From Pseudomonas tremae (lineage in GTDB: Bacteria > Pseudomonadota > Gammaproteobacteria > Pseudomonadales > Pseudomonadaceae): a DNA stretch of 64,000 nucleotides. Where the stretch lies: assembly GCF_001401155.1 (NCBI RefSeq), contig NZ_LJRO01000360.1, positions 1 to 64,000 of the forward strand, read 5' to 3'. Below are positions 17,101 to 26,758 of the stretch, one piece after another. The position numbers and the translations under genes are program-made. Below the pieces are notes generated by a model. That model saw only the letters and a program-made list of their open reading frames with translations. It had not been told where the DNA came from and did not search any database. Within the stretch, counting starts at the first letter, position 1; each line of letters begins with the position of its first letter.

Positions 17101-18138
17101 TCACTCGGCCAGCGATGGCTTTTCCCACAAGTTGATCCCACCTTCCACCGCGAAGCTGTCGATCTCGGTCAGCTCTTCGGGGCTGAACGCCAGGTTCTTC
17201 AGCGCAGCGACGTTTTCGATGATTTGCTCGGGACGGCTGGCACCGATCAGCGCGGACGTCACGCGAGGGTCACGCAGGGTCCAGGCCAGGGCCATTTGCG
17301 CCAGGCTCTGACCGCGCCGCTGGGCGATTTCGTTGAGGGCGCGCACATGGGCAATGTTCTGCTCGGACAAGTGCGAAGCCTGCAGCGAGCCGCCACCCGG
17401 ACGATTGACTCGAGCATCCTTGGGCACGCCATTGAGGTACTTGTCGGACAACAGCCCTTGAGCCAGTGCAGTGAAGGCGATCACGCCGGCACCCAGCTCT
17501 TCGGTGGCGTCCAGCAGGTCTTTCTCGACCCAGCGATTGAGCAGGTTATAAGCCGGCTGATGAATCAGCAGCGGCACTTTCCACTCTTTCAGCAACGCGG
17601 CGATTTCGCGGGTCTTGGCGCCGGAATACGAGGAGATACCGATGTACAGCGCCTTGCCCTGCTGCACCGCAGTGGCCAGCGCGCTGGCGGTTTCTTCCAG
17701 CGGAGTGTCGGGGTCAAAGCGGTGGGAATAGAAAATATCGACGTAATCGAGGCCCATGCGTTGCAGGCTCTGATCAAGGCTGGCGAGTACGTATTTACGT
17801 GAGCCACCGCCCTGCCCGTATGGCCCCGGCCACATGTCCCAACCGGCCTTGCTGGAGATGATCAACTCGTCACGGTAGTGCTTGAAGTCTTCGCGCAGCA
17901 AACGACCAAAGTTGATCTCGGCACTGCCGTACGGCGGGCCATAGTTGTTGGCCAGGTCGAAATGGTTGATACCCAGATCGAATGCGGTACGCAGCATGGC
18001 GCGCTGGGTGTCGATCGGCGTGCTGTCACCGAAGTTGTGCCACAAGCCCAGGGACAGCGCCGGAAGTACCAGCCCGCTGCGACCGGTACGGCGATAAGGC
18101 ATGTCGTTGTAACGATTTTCGGCAGCGATGTAGGTCAT
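17101..18138 (-). CDS. aldo/keto reductase, YghZ/GpR-like
   Basis: A 345-residue NADPH-dependent reductase of the AKR14 type, close to E. coli YghZ (L-glyceraldehyde 3-phosphate reductase). It has the catalytic tetrad residues in NHFDLANNYG (Asp, Tyr), SSKAGW (Lys) and FYSHRFD (His), plus WPGPYGQGGGSRKY, which is specific to this subgroup. The C-terminal cofactor motif is SALIGASRPEQIIEN. The start at 18138 follows AGAGAGGATT. It is the last gene of a minus-strand cluster with a sulfonate-type binding protein and monooxygenase, an unusual neighbour for this enzyme; it may reduce an aldehyde released by desulfonation. Confidence 0.88.
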   Translation of the reverse strand: MTYIAAENRYNDMPYRRTGRSGLVLPALSLGLWHNFGDSTPIDTQRAMLRTAFDLGINHFDLANNYGPPYGSAEINFGRLLREDFKHYRDELIISSKAGWDMWPGPYGQGGGSRKYVLASLDQSLQRMGLDYVDIFYSHRFDPDTPLEETASALATAVQQGKALYIGISSYSGAKTREIAALLKEWKVPLLIHQPAYNLLNRWVEKDLLDATEELGAGVIAFTALAQGLLSDKYLNGVPKDARVNRPGGGSLQASHLSEQNIAHVRALNEIAQRRGQSLAQMALAWTLRDPRVTSALIGASRPEQIIENVAALKNLAFSPEELTEIDSFAVEGGINLWEKPSLAE

Positions 18139-18220
18139 TGAATCCTCTCTTGTCTGGGGGATATTCGAGGCGTCTTGCCATGCGCTCGCGAGCCTGAAAC
18201 GTCTGCTCGCCACGCAGGCA

Positions 18221-19156
18221 TCATGGCTTTTGCCAGACAACCTGCTGAATATCGACCCGCTTGGGTATCAGGTGGTTGTCGTAAAACAGATCGGCGGTCG
18301 CTTGCTGCGCACCTACGATCTGCGGCGTGATCGGCAGACTGGGCGATTCAGGTCGATGATCAAGATACTGAGTGATGACCGCTTCGGACAACCCCATGCT
18401 GCGCGACAGAATCTGGATGCTCTCGGCGCGCTGGGTGCGGGAAAGGCCATCGGCGACAGTCAGTTGGTCGAGAACCTGCTGCACGAACGCGCCATTTTTC
18501 TCGGCAAACGCACGGCGTGCGGTGTAAAACGACCCGGCCAAACCCAGCCCTTCGCCATTGGCCAGCAGCCGGCTATGGCCTTCGTTAATGGCGATGGAGG
18601 AGTACGGGTCCCAGGTAGCCCATGCATCGACGCTACCGTTTTCAAAGGCAGCGCGTGCATCGGCCGGCGTCAGGTAAACAGGCTGAATGTCCTTGAACGT
18701 CAGGCCTGCCTTGTTCAGCAAACGCAGCACCAGGTTATGCGAGCTTGAGCCTTTCTGAAGTGCGACCTTGCGGCCTTTAAGCTCCGCAACGCTGTGCAGC
18801 GGGCTTTCGTTGCGCACCAGTATGGTTTCGGCTTGAGGCTTGGCCGGTTCTGCGGCGATGTAGACCAGATCGGCACCAGCGACCTGAGCGAAGATCGGCG
18901 GTATATCACCGGTCGAAGCGATGTCCAGGCTGCCGATGTTCAGCGCCTCCAGCATCTGCGGCCCAGCCGGGAATTCGATCCATTTGATCTGCGTTTGCGG
19001 GAAGCGCTTCTCCAGCAGGCCGTGCTCTTTGGCCAGCACCAACGTGATCGAGCCTTTCTGGTAGCCCATGCGCAGCGTGTCGGGTTCGTCGGCAGAGGCT
19101 GTATTGAGCAACCCGCTGAAGGCAAGGATGGTGGCAATAAAGGTGAATCTTTTCAT
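18221..19156 (-). CDS. sulfonate/nitrate-type ABC-binding protein, SsuA family
   Basis: A 311-residue periplasmic protein with a signal peptide cleaved after SADE near residue 24. Family marks are RMGYQKGSITLVLAKEHG, the IEFPAGPQMLEAL loop, LDIASTGDIPPIFAQ, and KVALQKGSSSH; these match SsuA-like aliphatic sulfonate binders. GGATT sits before the start. As with the polyol locus, no permease or ATPase gene is present, so the importer core is coded elsewhere. A REP-type repeat separates it from the monooxygenase gene. Confidence 0.85.
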   Translation of the reverse strand: MKRFTFIATILAFSGLLNTASADEPDTLRMGYQKGSITLVLAKEHGLLEKRFPQTQIKWIEFPAGPQMLEALNIGSLDIASTGDIPPIFAQVAGADLVYIAAEPAKPQAETILVRNESPLHSVAELKGRKVALQKGSSSHNLVLRLLNKAGLTFKDIQPVYLTPADARAAFENGSVDAWATWDPYSSIAINEGHSRLLANGEGLGLAGSFYTARRAFAEKNGAFVQQVLDQLTVADGLSRTQRAESIQILSRSMGLSEAVITQYLDHRPESPSLPITPQIVGAQQATADLFYDNHLIPKRVDIQQVVWQKP

Positions 19157-19220
19157 GGGTAATCCTTTAATTCTGTATAAAAATCCGCCCTGGATTCTGG
19201 CCGGAGGCCGTGGGATCGAA

Positions 19221-19298
19221 CGTCTTCGCGAACAAGTTCGCTCCCACGCCCTGCGAGCAGAAGCCCCGTTTTCTGCGCTCTTCAGGACTTGCATGTAA
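19221..19298. repeat. REP-type repeat, copy 1
   Basis: This 78-base element matches 41493-41569 over its whole length. It starts with an almost identical 32-base block whose core is TTCGCGAACAAGTTCG, an imperfect palindrome of the Pseudomonas REP type, and ends in TGTAA. It lies between the monooxygenase and the binding-protein gene and could stabilise or split the transcript. Confidence 0.8.
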
Positions 19299-19318
19299 CG
19301 TCCAGTAAGAGGAAACAC

Positions 19319-20644
19319 TCAAAACCTGTAAGCAGGCCGCTGCAATCCAAGGTTCTCGCGCAAGGTCGTGCCTTCGTATTCAATACGAAACAGCCCACGC
19401 CGCTGTAGCTCCGGCACCAGCAACCGGGCGACATCCTCAAGCCCACCGGGCAGGTGAGGCACCAGTACGTTGAAGCCATCCGCTGCGCCTTGCTCGAACC
19501 AGACTTGCAGCTCGTCGGCGATCTGCTCAGGTGTGCCGATCAGGCTGTAGTGCCCTCGCCCGCCGGCAATCCGGCGACCCAATTGCGCCAACGTCAGGTT
19601 TTCCCGATCGGCCAGTTCGGTAAGCAGTTTCTGTCGGCTGCGCTGGCCGCTGTCGGTCAACGGCAGTTCCGGTAGCGGACCATCCAGCGGGTAACCCGAC
19701 AGGTCGAAATTGCCCAGCATGCGCCCCAGCAGGGCGACGCCTACCCGAGGCTCGACCAGCGCCTGAAGCGACTCGAATCTTGCGTTAGCCAGCGCTTCGG
19801 TTTCTGCCACGACGATGAACACGCCGGGCATCACTTTCAGCGAATCTACGCCACGCCCGTAAGCGCTCAAACGCCCTTTGATGTCCGCGTAAAAGGCCTG
19901 GGCACTGGCCAGCGAGGTCTGTGCGGTAAACACCACTTCCGCCGTCTGCGCTGCCAGATCGCGACCAACCTCCGAGGAACCGGCCTGCACCACCACGGGC
20001 TGCCCCTGCGGCGAACGCGCCACGTTCAGTGGACCTTTGACGCTGAAGTGCTCGCCCACGTGATTGAGCACATGCACCTTGGCCGGGTCGTAATATTCAC
20101 CGCTGGCCTTGTCGCGGGTAAAAGCGTCGTCTGCCCAGCTGTCCCACAGGCCAGTCACCACCTGATGAAACTCCCGTGCGCGGCTGTAACGCTCGGCATG
20201 CGCGACATGTTCGGCGCGACCGAAGTTCTGCGCTTCGGCGGCGGCATCCGAGGTCACCAGATTCCAGCCTGCTCGCCCACCAGACAGATGATCCAGCGAG
20301 GCGAACTTGCGGGCCACGTGATAGGGCTCGTTGTAGGTGGTGGTTGCGGTTGCAATCAGGCCGATGTGATCAGTTACCGCGCTCAGCGCCGAGAGCAGCG
20401 TCAGTGGCTCGAAATGATCGGAGCGCGCCATGCGGCTGGCTATATCGCCAGTCGCAGCAGCCACACTGTCCGCCACAAACAGCGCATCGAATTTCGCCGC
20501 TTCCGCGACTTGGGCCAAGTGCCGGTAGTGCTTGAAATCAAGTCCTGCGTCCGCAGGCACTTCAGGGTGTCGCCAGGCAGCAACGTGATGCCCGGTGGCC
20601 ATCAGGAACGCGCCCAGCTTCATCTGTCGAGCAGTCGTGCTCAT
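19319..20644 (-). CDS. flavin-dependent monooxygenase, NtaA/SnaA/DszA family
   Basis: A 441-residue class C (two-component) flavin monooxygenase of the bacterial luciferase fold. These use FMNH2 from a partner reductase to cleave C-S or C-N bonds in sulfonates, thioethers or chelators. Visible marks: FDALFVADS, DHFEPLTLLSALSAVT, TATTTYNEPYHVARKFASLDHLSGGRAGWN, and PVVVQAGSS. GGAG precedes the start. The cluster context (SsuA-like binder, TonB receptor) favours an organosulfur substrate. No flavin reductase gene is present, so the reductant must come from another locus. Confidence 0.85.
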   Translation of the reverse strand: MSTTARQMKLGAFLMATGHHVAAWRHPEVPADAGLDFKHYRHLAQVAEAAKFDALFVADSVAAATGDIASRMARSDHFEPLTLLSALSAVTDHIGLIATATTTYNEPYHVARKFASLDHLSGGRAGWNLVTSDAAAEAQNFGRAEHVAHAERYSRAREFHQVVTGLWDSWADDAFTRDKASGEYYDPAKVHVLNHVGEHFSVKGPLNVARSPQGQPVVVQAGSSEVGRDLAAQTAEVVFTAQTSLASAQAFYADIKGRLSAYGRGVDSLKVMPGVFIVVAETEALANARFESLQALVEPRVGVALLGRMLGNFDLSGYPLDGPLPELPLTDSGQRSRQKLLTELADRENLTLAQLGRRIAGGRGHYSLIGTPEQIADELQVWFEQGAADGFNVLVPHLPGGLEDVARLLVPELQRRGLFRIEYEGTTLRENLGLQRPAYRF

Positions 20645-20679
20645 TTCTCTCTCCTTACTGTGTGACTGCGGGCGACGGC

Positions 20680-22947
20680 TCAAAAATCCTTGCGCAATTG
20701 CACGCCGAAATAACGTTCGTCATCACGCGGCACGGATCGGTAAACGTAGTTGCCGCCAGTGGCCAGCATCGGCGAATAAGACTTGTCTGCCAGGTTCTTG
20801 CCGAGCAGTGCCACGCGCCAGCCACTGTTGTAATCAGCCAGCGCCACGCTGGCATTCCAGATGCCGTAAGCGCCCTGCCTGGTGTCCAGGTTCTGGCTGA
20901 TGTCGTACTGCACTTCGCTCTGCCAGCTGTAATCGGTGCCCAGCTCGATATCCAGGCCGTTGTCCAGCGGGATGGTGTAATCAGCGCGAACGTAGCTTTT
21001 CCAGTCCGGGCTGTACGGCAGGGTCTTGCCATCGACGTCGCACGACGCCGCCGCGCCCGCTGGGCAGCCGAAACTGTCGATGCGCGCGCGGGTATAGGAC
21101 AGCGCGCCGGAAAATTTCAGGTTTTGAGTGGCCTGCAGGGCGTAATCCAACTCGATGCCTTCAGAGCTGACAGTGCCGGCGTTGATCAGGCGCGTCACGA
21201 CCTGCCCGGCAACACTGTCGAAGAAGTTCGCCTGATAGTTGTCGTACTCGCTGTGGAACACCGCCAGATTGGTGGTCAGGCGATTGTCCCAGGTGGTGGC
21301 CTTGAGGCCGACTTCCCAGGTGTTGGAGGTTTCTGGCTTGAGGGCTTCGGTGTCGCGCGGCTGCATGTTGAAAAACACGTTGTAGGCCGGGCCTTTGTAG
21401 CCGCGCGAGTAAGTGATATACGTCATCACGCTGTCGCTCAGGTCGTACTGCAGGCCAAGACGCCCCGACTTGCCGTCCTCGTCCACCGACCCGGAACTGC
21501 TGGTCGCAGGCTGAATGCCGCTTACCGTGGTAGCCGATGTCGAGAGGCGGCGGTGATCGTATTCCAAATCGTCGTGGGTCCAGCGCGCCCCCGCAATGGC
21601 GCGAAAGTCCGGCGTGAAATTGAACGTGGTTTCGCCAAACACCGAGTAGCTGTCGGTGGAGGTGCTGTAATCGGCGATGCCGCGATCCTGAGTCGTTGGC
21701 GTGATCAGCGTGCGCCGATAGGTTTCGTCGCTCTTGCCGTGCATATAGAACAACCCGCCGACGTACTCGACGAACTGCCCCTTGGGCGATGCCAACCGTA
21801 ACTCCTGCGAGTACTGGTTGAACTCCAGATCGCCCTTGTCTTCGGTACCGGGAAAGGCAGCGCTGACTGTGCCCAGGCGGTCGCCGTCCTGATACTGGGT
21901 GTTGTCCCAGCCGCGCCAGGCAGTAATGGACGTGAGGGTGTAATCGCCCAGTTGCCAGTCGAGCTGGCCGGACAGGCCTTTATTGACGTCCTTGACATGG
22001 CTGCGGTAATCGCTGACCACGTTGCGGTTGTTGCTGTCGGCACGTACCGGTGACAACGCACTGGCGAACGCTGGCGTCAGCGCCTTGCTCACCACGCCAT
22101 TCGGCGCGTCGTCATGCGACTGCATGTAGTCTGCGGCGAGGGTGAAGGTGATGTCGTCGTTGGGCGTGAACTCCAGCTTGCCGCGCGCGCCCTTGCGGTT
22201 GTAACCGTTGACTTCATGACCATTGAGCGTGTTGTCGACGTTGCCGTCGTAGCTGCCGAACAGCGTGGTGATCGAGCCCTTGAGGGTCTGCGGAATCAGA
22301 CTGCCGCCAATGCCGAAACGGGTGCGGCTTTCGTTGCCGCTGTAGTACGACTGATCGATATAACCGTGGGTCTCTTCGGTCGGCGCCTTGGTGGTGACGT
22401 TGAGCACACCAGCCGATGCATTCTTGCCGAACAGCGTACCTTGCGGACCGCGCAGCACTTCGATGCGTTCGAGATCGAGCAAGTCCAGCGTGGCCTGCCC
22501 CGGACGCGCATACACCACACCATCGATCACGGTAGCCACTGTCGGCTCGACGCCCGGTGATGTAGAAATGGTGCCGACACCGCGAATGAACAGTGAGGTG
22601 TCCTTGTTGGAAGCGCCGGTGCGGAAATTCAGCGACGGCACTTGCTGCACGATGCTGGCAACGCCGGTGCGGTTGTCCCGCTCCAGCTGTTCGCCCTGAA
22701 TCACCGACACCGCGACCGGCACCTTTTGCAGCGATTCTTCGCGGCGCGTGGCCGTTACAGTGACCGATTCCAGCGATATGGTTTGCGCATTCTCCGCGGC
22801 CTCGGTATCAGCCAGGGCTGCTCCCCACGACAAGGCGGCAAGCCCCATCAACAGCCAGCCGTATTGACGCCCCCGCCCCGCATGAGCCTGCCCAATGGCC
22901 TGTGCCAGAAGTGTGTGTTTGACCCCATCCCCGCGTGTTGTGTGCAT
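20680..22947 (-). CDS. TonB-dependent outer-membrane receptor
   Basis: A 755-residue receptor with a signal sequence after a long basic start (hydrophobic WLLMGLAALSWGAALA near residues 30-45), then a TonB box-like region, a plug domain (VTVTATRREESLQKVPVAVSVI, TLFGKNASAGVLNVTTKAPT) and a 22-strand barrel ending in YFGVQLRKDF with the C-terminal aromatic residue. There is no signalling extension, so it does not itself signal to a sigma factor. I take the ATG at 22947. It is the first gene of the sulfonate-type cluster, probably imports an organosulfur compound, and is divergent from the LacI-type regulator. Confidence 0.88.
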   Translation of the reverse strand: MHTTRGDGVKHTLLAQAIGQAHAGRGRQYGWLLMGLAALSWGAALADTEAAENAQTISLESVTVTATRREESLQKVPVAVSVIQGEQLERDNRTGVASIVQQVPSLNFRTGASNKDTSLFIRGVGTISTSPGVEPTVATVIDGVVYARPGQATLDLLDLERIEVLRGPQGTLFGKNASAGVLNVTTKAPTEETHGYIDQSYYSGNESRTRFGIGGSLIPQTLKGSITTLFGSYDGNVDNTLNGHEVNGYNRKGARGKLEFTPNDDITFTLAADYMQSHDDAPNGVVSKALTPAFASALSPVRADSNNRNVVSDYRSHVKDVNKGLSGQLDWQLGDYTLTSITAWRGWDNTQYQDGDRLGTVSAAFPGTEDKGDLEFNQYSQELRLASPKGQFVEYVGGLFYMHGKSDETYRRTLITPTTQDRGIADYSTSTDSYSVFGETTFNFTPDFRAIAGARWTHDDLEYDHRRLSTSATTVSGIQPATSSSGSVDEDGKSGRLGLQYDLSDSVMTYITYSRGYKGPAYNVFFNMQPRDTEALKPETSNTWEVGLKATTWDNRLTTNLAVFHSEYDNYQANFFDSVAGQVVTRLINAGTVSSEGIELDYALQATQNLKFSGALSYTRARIDSFGCPAGAAASCDVDGKTLPYSPDWKSYVRADYTIPLDNGLDIELGTDYSWQSEVQYDISQNLDTRQGAYGIWNASVALADYNSGWRVALLGKNLADKSYSPMLATGGNYVYRSVPRDDERYFGVQLRKDF

Positions 22948-23064
22948 CTGCGTGCCTGCCTGAAATATGCCCCTGATACGCCAGTGCAATGCGCGCTGGC
23001 GCTTATCGTTGCTGGCTAAAGCGGGTCCGAGCATTCGCGGTGACGAGTAGCAGACAACCATCTT

Positions 23065-23078
23065 TGTTAGCGCTAACA
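23065..23078. promoter_or_regulatory. LacI/GalR-type operator
   Basis: TGTTAGCGCTAACA is a perfect 14-base palindrome with the central CG typical of LacI-family operators. It lies between the TonB receptor (start 22947) and the LacI-type regulator gene (start 23167), placed to control both. Confidence 0.8.
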
Positions 23079-23166
23079 TCGGCAGTATCTGGAAACACCG
23101 TATAGATCGTCCAATACTGAAAAATTAGTTTTATATTCTTTTTACTTTTATACGAAGCGATAGAGC

Positions 23167-24213
23167 ATGGCCGACGAGAAACCTGCGACACGCAAACGCC
23201 GAGGCGCAGGTCGAGTGACTATCACCGCCGTCGCACGCCAGGCGGGAGTTTCGGCCATCACCGTGTCGCGCTATTTCAACCAGCCGGAGCAAGTGTCGAA
23301 CGAACTGCGCGAGCGCATTGCCGCTGTGGTCAATACGCTGGGCTATGTGCCTAATCTGGTGGCCGGCGGTCTGGCGTCGGCGCGCAACAAAGTGGTGGCG
23401 ATGGTGATTCCCAATATCTCCGGGCCCATATTTGCCAACACCATCCAAGGCTTCAGTGACACGCTGAGCCGGCATGGTTTTCAGTTGCTGCTGGCTTCCA
23501 GCTACTTTTCCGCCGGGCAGGAAGAAAGCGCCGTGCGGGCGTTTCTCGGCTGGTCCCCGGCGGCACTGGTGCTGACCAGTCGCTTCCACAGCCCCGCGAC
23601 TGAAAAGATGATCGAGCAGACCGATATCCCGGTGATCGAAACCTGGGACCACCAGCCTGAACGCAGCCCGATCCAGATCGGCTTTTCTCACTATGACGTC
23701 GGTGTTACTGCCGCTCGATATCTGTACGACAAGGGCTATCGCCGCATTGCGTTCGTGCAGAACAGCATTGCAGGTGACTTCAGCGCACTGGAGCGCCGCG
23801 ACGGTTATGTCGTAACCCTGGAAGGGCTCGGCATCACGCCGAGGGTATTCGTCCCGGACGCCGGGAGAGCGCCATTCGAAGCAGGCAAACAGGCGATGGA
23901 AACGCTGATGAACCAGCAGCCACGCCCCGACGCCGTCTTCTTCGCCAACGACAACCTGGCCGCAGGCGCCCTGCTCGCCAGCCAGCGCGCAGGCCTGAGC
24001 ATTCCGCAGGACTGCGCCGTTATGGGCTTTGGCGATTACGCCTTCGCAGAAATGATGCTACCCAGCCTCACCACCATCAAACCGCCGGCCCTGGAAATCG
24101 GCGTAATGGCTGCGACGCGGGTGCTCGAAAGCCTCGGGGTACTGCCAGTGCGTGGGGAAATACAGCGTTTGAATCTGCTGGAGTGCAAATTGGTGGAGCG
24201 GGAGAGTACCTGA
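23167..24213 (+). CDS. LacI-family repressor, GntR-like
   Basis: A 348-residue regulator. After a basic start it has the LacI helix-turn-helix and hinge (VTITAVARQAGVSAITVSRYFNQPEQVS, LGYVPNLVAGGLASARN) and a periplasmic-binding-type sensor domain (VVAMVIPNISGPIFANTIQG; FFANDNLAAGALLA; VMGFGDYAFAEMMLPSLTTIKPP). The sequence type is close to gluconate repressor GntR, but the context is a sulfonate-type cluster, so the inducer is unknown. The palindrome at 23065-23078 is the probable operator. Confidence 0.85.
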   Translation: MADEKPATRKRRGAGRVTITAVARQAGVSAITVSRYFNQPEQVSNELRERIAAVVNTLGYVPNLVAGGLASARNKVVAMVIPNISGPIFANTIQGFSDTLSRHGFQLLLASSYFSAGQEESAVRAFLGWSPAALVLTSRFHSPATEKMIEQTDIPVIETWDHQPERSPIQIGFSHYDVGVTAARYLYDKGYRRIAFVQNSIAGDFSALERRDGYVVTLEGLGITPRVFVPDAGRAPFEAGKQAMETLMNQQPRPDAVFFANDNLAAGALLASQRAGLSIPQDCAVMGFGDYAFAEMMLPSLTTIKPPALEIGVMAATRVLESLGVLPVRGEIQRLNLLECKLVEREST

Positions 24214-24231
24214 GCCGACGCAATCGCGTGC

Positions 24232-24258
24232 CCATGCGGGAGCGTGCGGAACGATAGG
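24232..24258. repeat. short intergenic repeat, degenerate copy
   Basis: It shares 19 of 20 bases of its central part with 106-125 and is a decayed arm of the palindrome described at 17054. It lies between the converging LacI-type and betT genes. Confidence 0.5.
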
Positions 24259-24274
24259 TGCTCCCAAGCCCTGA

Positions 24275-26269
24275 TCAACGCACCAGATGCAGGAACTGCA
24301 TATGCCGTTCGTACTGGTCGAGCACGTCGTTGATCACCTGCTCCTTGGTGTAACCCACCAAGTCATAGTCCTGGCTGCCTTCGCTCAGGTGAACCTCGGC
24401 GCGGTAATAGCGGCGGTTGTTCAACTGTTTGGAGCCCATGCCACCGCGCGCAAACGAAGGCGTGAAGAAGCCTTTCATCTGCACCTGGTAGATGAATGGA
24501 CGCTCTTCGCCGTGACCGATTTCCAGGGTCACGGAGTCGTTGGACGGGTCAGGCACGTTGACCACGCTCAAGCCCTTCTCGACGAATACTGCCGTTACTT
24601 CATCAATCGCCGGGCGCACGGTCTGGTCGAGGAAGCGATACACCTCATCCCGCGACGGGTAATGCACGGCCTGACTCAGGCGCTGACGCCAGCCGCCGCG
24701 TCGTGAACCGGACACAGGAGCCAGCGAGTACAGTTGCGCGATCTTGCGCTGTGACTCCATGACGAATGCCTTGTGCAGGCCCCACATCATCAGCAGCAGA
24801 ATCAGCGAAAACGGCAGCGAGGTCAGGACCACCGCCGACTTCAGCGCATCGATACTGCCTGAAAACAGCAGGCCGCTGGTGATCAGCGCAGTGGCGACAC
24901 CCCAGAAGACGCGCAGCCATTTCGGCCCGTCTTCGTCAGGGTTGCCACCTTTGGCGGAAAGCGTCGACAGCACCACCGTGCCCGAATCGGCCGAGGTGAC
25001 GAAGAACACGAAGCTGATAAACACCGTCACCGCGATGACCGTCTTGCTCCACGGGTAGGTTTCCAGCAGCAGATACAGGGTCATCGACGGATCATCGATA
25101 GCCGATTGGCCCAACGCGACCATGCCGTGGTTGAGCACCTGGTCGATGGCGCTGTTGCCGAAGATCGACATCCACGCCAGGGTGAAGCCAAGCGGAATCA
25201 GCAGCACGCCGAAAACGAATTCACGGATGGTCCGGCCACGAGAAATACGTGCAATGAACAGGCCCACGAACGGCGACCAGGCAATCCACCAGGCCCAATA
25301 GAACACGGTCCAGCCGCCCAGCCAGTCACTCGGCTCGTTGTAGGCGTAGACATCGAAACTCTTGCTTGGCAGCGCCCCCAGATAGTCACCGATGTTCTGC
25401 ACCAGGGTATTGAGCAAATGCTGTGTAGGGCCGGCAAACAGCACGAACAGCAACAGCGCACAGGCCAGTAGCATGTTGATGTCGGACATGAGGCGCACGC
25501 CTTTGTCGACACCGGCAATCGCCACCAGAATCGCTGCGCCCATCATCAGAGTGATCAGACCGACCTGAATCCAGTGGGTATGCGCCACACCAAACAGGTA
25601 ATCCAGACCGGAGTTAAGGTGCAGCACGCCAAAACCCATGTCTGCGCCCAGCCCGAAAATGGTCGCGATGATGCCGAAACCATCGACGGCATAGCCGATA
25701 GGGCCATTGATGCGCTTGCCGATCAGCGGGTACAGCGCCGAACGCAAGGCCAGCGGCAGATTGTGTCGATAGGCGAAGTAGGCCAGCGCCATGCCGACGA
25801 AAGCAAAGACGCCCCAGCCATGCAGGCCCCAGTGCAGAAACAGCAACTGCATGCCCTGACGTGCAGCCTCAGCGGTGCCGCCCTCGCCCTGTGGCGGTTG
25901 CAGCAAGTGCGTCAGCGGTTCCGAGACACAGAAGAAGAACAACGTGATGCTGATCCCGGCAGCGAACAGCATCCCGGCCCATGACAGGTAACTGAACTCG
26001 GGCTCGTCGTGGTCGGCACCGAGCTTGATCTTGCCAAAGCCCGACAAGGCGGTGACCACCACGAAGACCAGGTACAGGGTCATGACCATCATGTAGTACC
26101 AGCCGACCGTATTGGCAGCCCAGTTCTGCGCAGCCAGCAGCCATTCGCCGCTGGCTTGCGGGAAGGCGATGACAATGATGCCGAAGATGAGGATGAAGCT
26201 CGCAGCGAAGTAGAACACTGGGGCGTTCATGCGGACCATGCCGCTTGAAGAAGTACTCGGAGAACTCAT
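24275..26269 (-). CDS. betT: choline transporter BetT (BCCT family)
   Basis: A 664-residue proton- or sodium-coupled choline importer for osmoprotection. It has twelve transmembrane segments and the BCCT signature tryptophans in YWAWWIAWSPFVGLFIARIS. A long hydrophilic C-terminal domain of about 150 residues (from about 510) is typical of the osmotically regulated BetT form. GGAGG lies 12 bases before ATG. A BetI-type operator lies upstream. betI, betB and betA are not in the window. Confidence 0.92.
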   Translation of the reverse strand: MSSPSTSSSGMVRMNAPVFYFAASFILIFGIIVIAFPQASGEWLLAAQNWAANTVGWYYMMVMTLYLVFVVVTALSGFGKIKLGADHDEPEFSYLSWAGMLFAAGISITLFFFCVSEPLTHLLQPPQGEGGTAEAARQGMQLLFLHWGLHGWGVFAFVGMALAYFAYRHNLPLALRSALYPLIGKRINGPIGYAVDGFGIIATIFGLGADMGFGVLHLNSGLDYLFGVAHTHWIQVGLITLMMGAAILVAIAGVDKGVRLMSDINMLLACALLLFVLFAGPTQHLLNTLVQNIGDYLGALPSKSFDVYAYNEPSDWLGGWTVFYWAWWIAWSPFVGLFIARISRGRTIREFVFGVLLIPLGFTLAWMSIFGNSAIDQVLNHGMVALGQSAIDDPSMTLYLLLETYPWSKTVIAVTVFISFVFFVTSADSGTVVLSTLSAKGGNPDEDGPKWLRVFWGVATALITSGLLFSGSIDALKSAVVLTSLPFSLILLLMMWGLHKAFVMESQRKIAQLYSLAPVSGSRRGGWRQRLSQAVHYPSRDEVYRFLDQTVRPAIDEVTAVFVEKGLSVVNVPDPSNDSVTLEIGHGEERPFIYQVQMKGFFTPSFARGGMGSKQLNNRRYYRAEVHLSEGSQDYDLVGYTKEQVINDVLDQYERHMQFLHLVR

Positions 26270-26367
26270 CGTATGAACGCCTCCGGACTGATAAAACCAA
26301 CTGCAAAAAACGGATACGGCAAGGGTTAGCCTCCTGTTGTGAGCGGGCAGCGAACCACCGGTTTAAC

Positions 26368-26383
26368 TTGAACGAGCGTTCAA
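26368..26383. promoter_or_regulatory. BetI-type operator of betT
   Basis: TTGAACGAGCGTTCAA is a perfect palindrome and fits the TetR-family BetI box (TTGAACG-N2-CGTTCAA). It lies 99 bases before the betT start. BetI represses in the absence of choline. Confidence 0.8.
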
Positions 26384-26738
26384 TTTAAACATGAAAGTAC
26401 CCGCAAATACTAATCGCAGGCCGGTAAGCGCTGGCTCAGGCCACGGTATGACGCACGCCCGGGCGGGATCGTTCCAATCGTCCAGCCACGCAATTCAGGC
26501 CCTCCAGATGGAGGTATTTGCAGACATGGATCAACTGTCCAACATGAGCCTGGCCTCGCACACATTTCACGCACCGTTCTGTTACCTGCCGCCCCAAAAA
26601 CGCGCAAATCACGTTTCAGGTAACGCTGTCGGTCTCGTTGCACAAAGCCTCAAATCGCTGTGAGAGAGGCTGCCAACCCGCAAAAACACTGGATGGCATA
26701 CCCATCAAACGATCAATTAGCCAGGGTGCGGACGAAGT

Positions 26739-26754
26739 TGGTCCTTTGATTGCA
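26739..26754 (+). promoter_or_regulatory. sigma-54 promoter of the hut operon
   Basis: TGGTCCTTTGATTGCA has GG and GC at the exact 10-base spacing. Transcription should start near 26764. In P. fluorescens SBW25 hut expression is known to need RpoN with CbrB or NtrC, which fits. Confidence 0.7.
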
Positions 26755-26758
26755 TATG

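Noticed and set aside
26391..26663. 90-codon open frame between betT and hutU
   Set aside because: No ribosome site and no protein-like composition; it covers promoter DNA.
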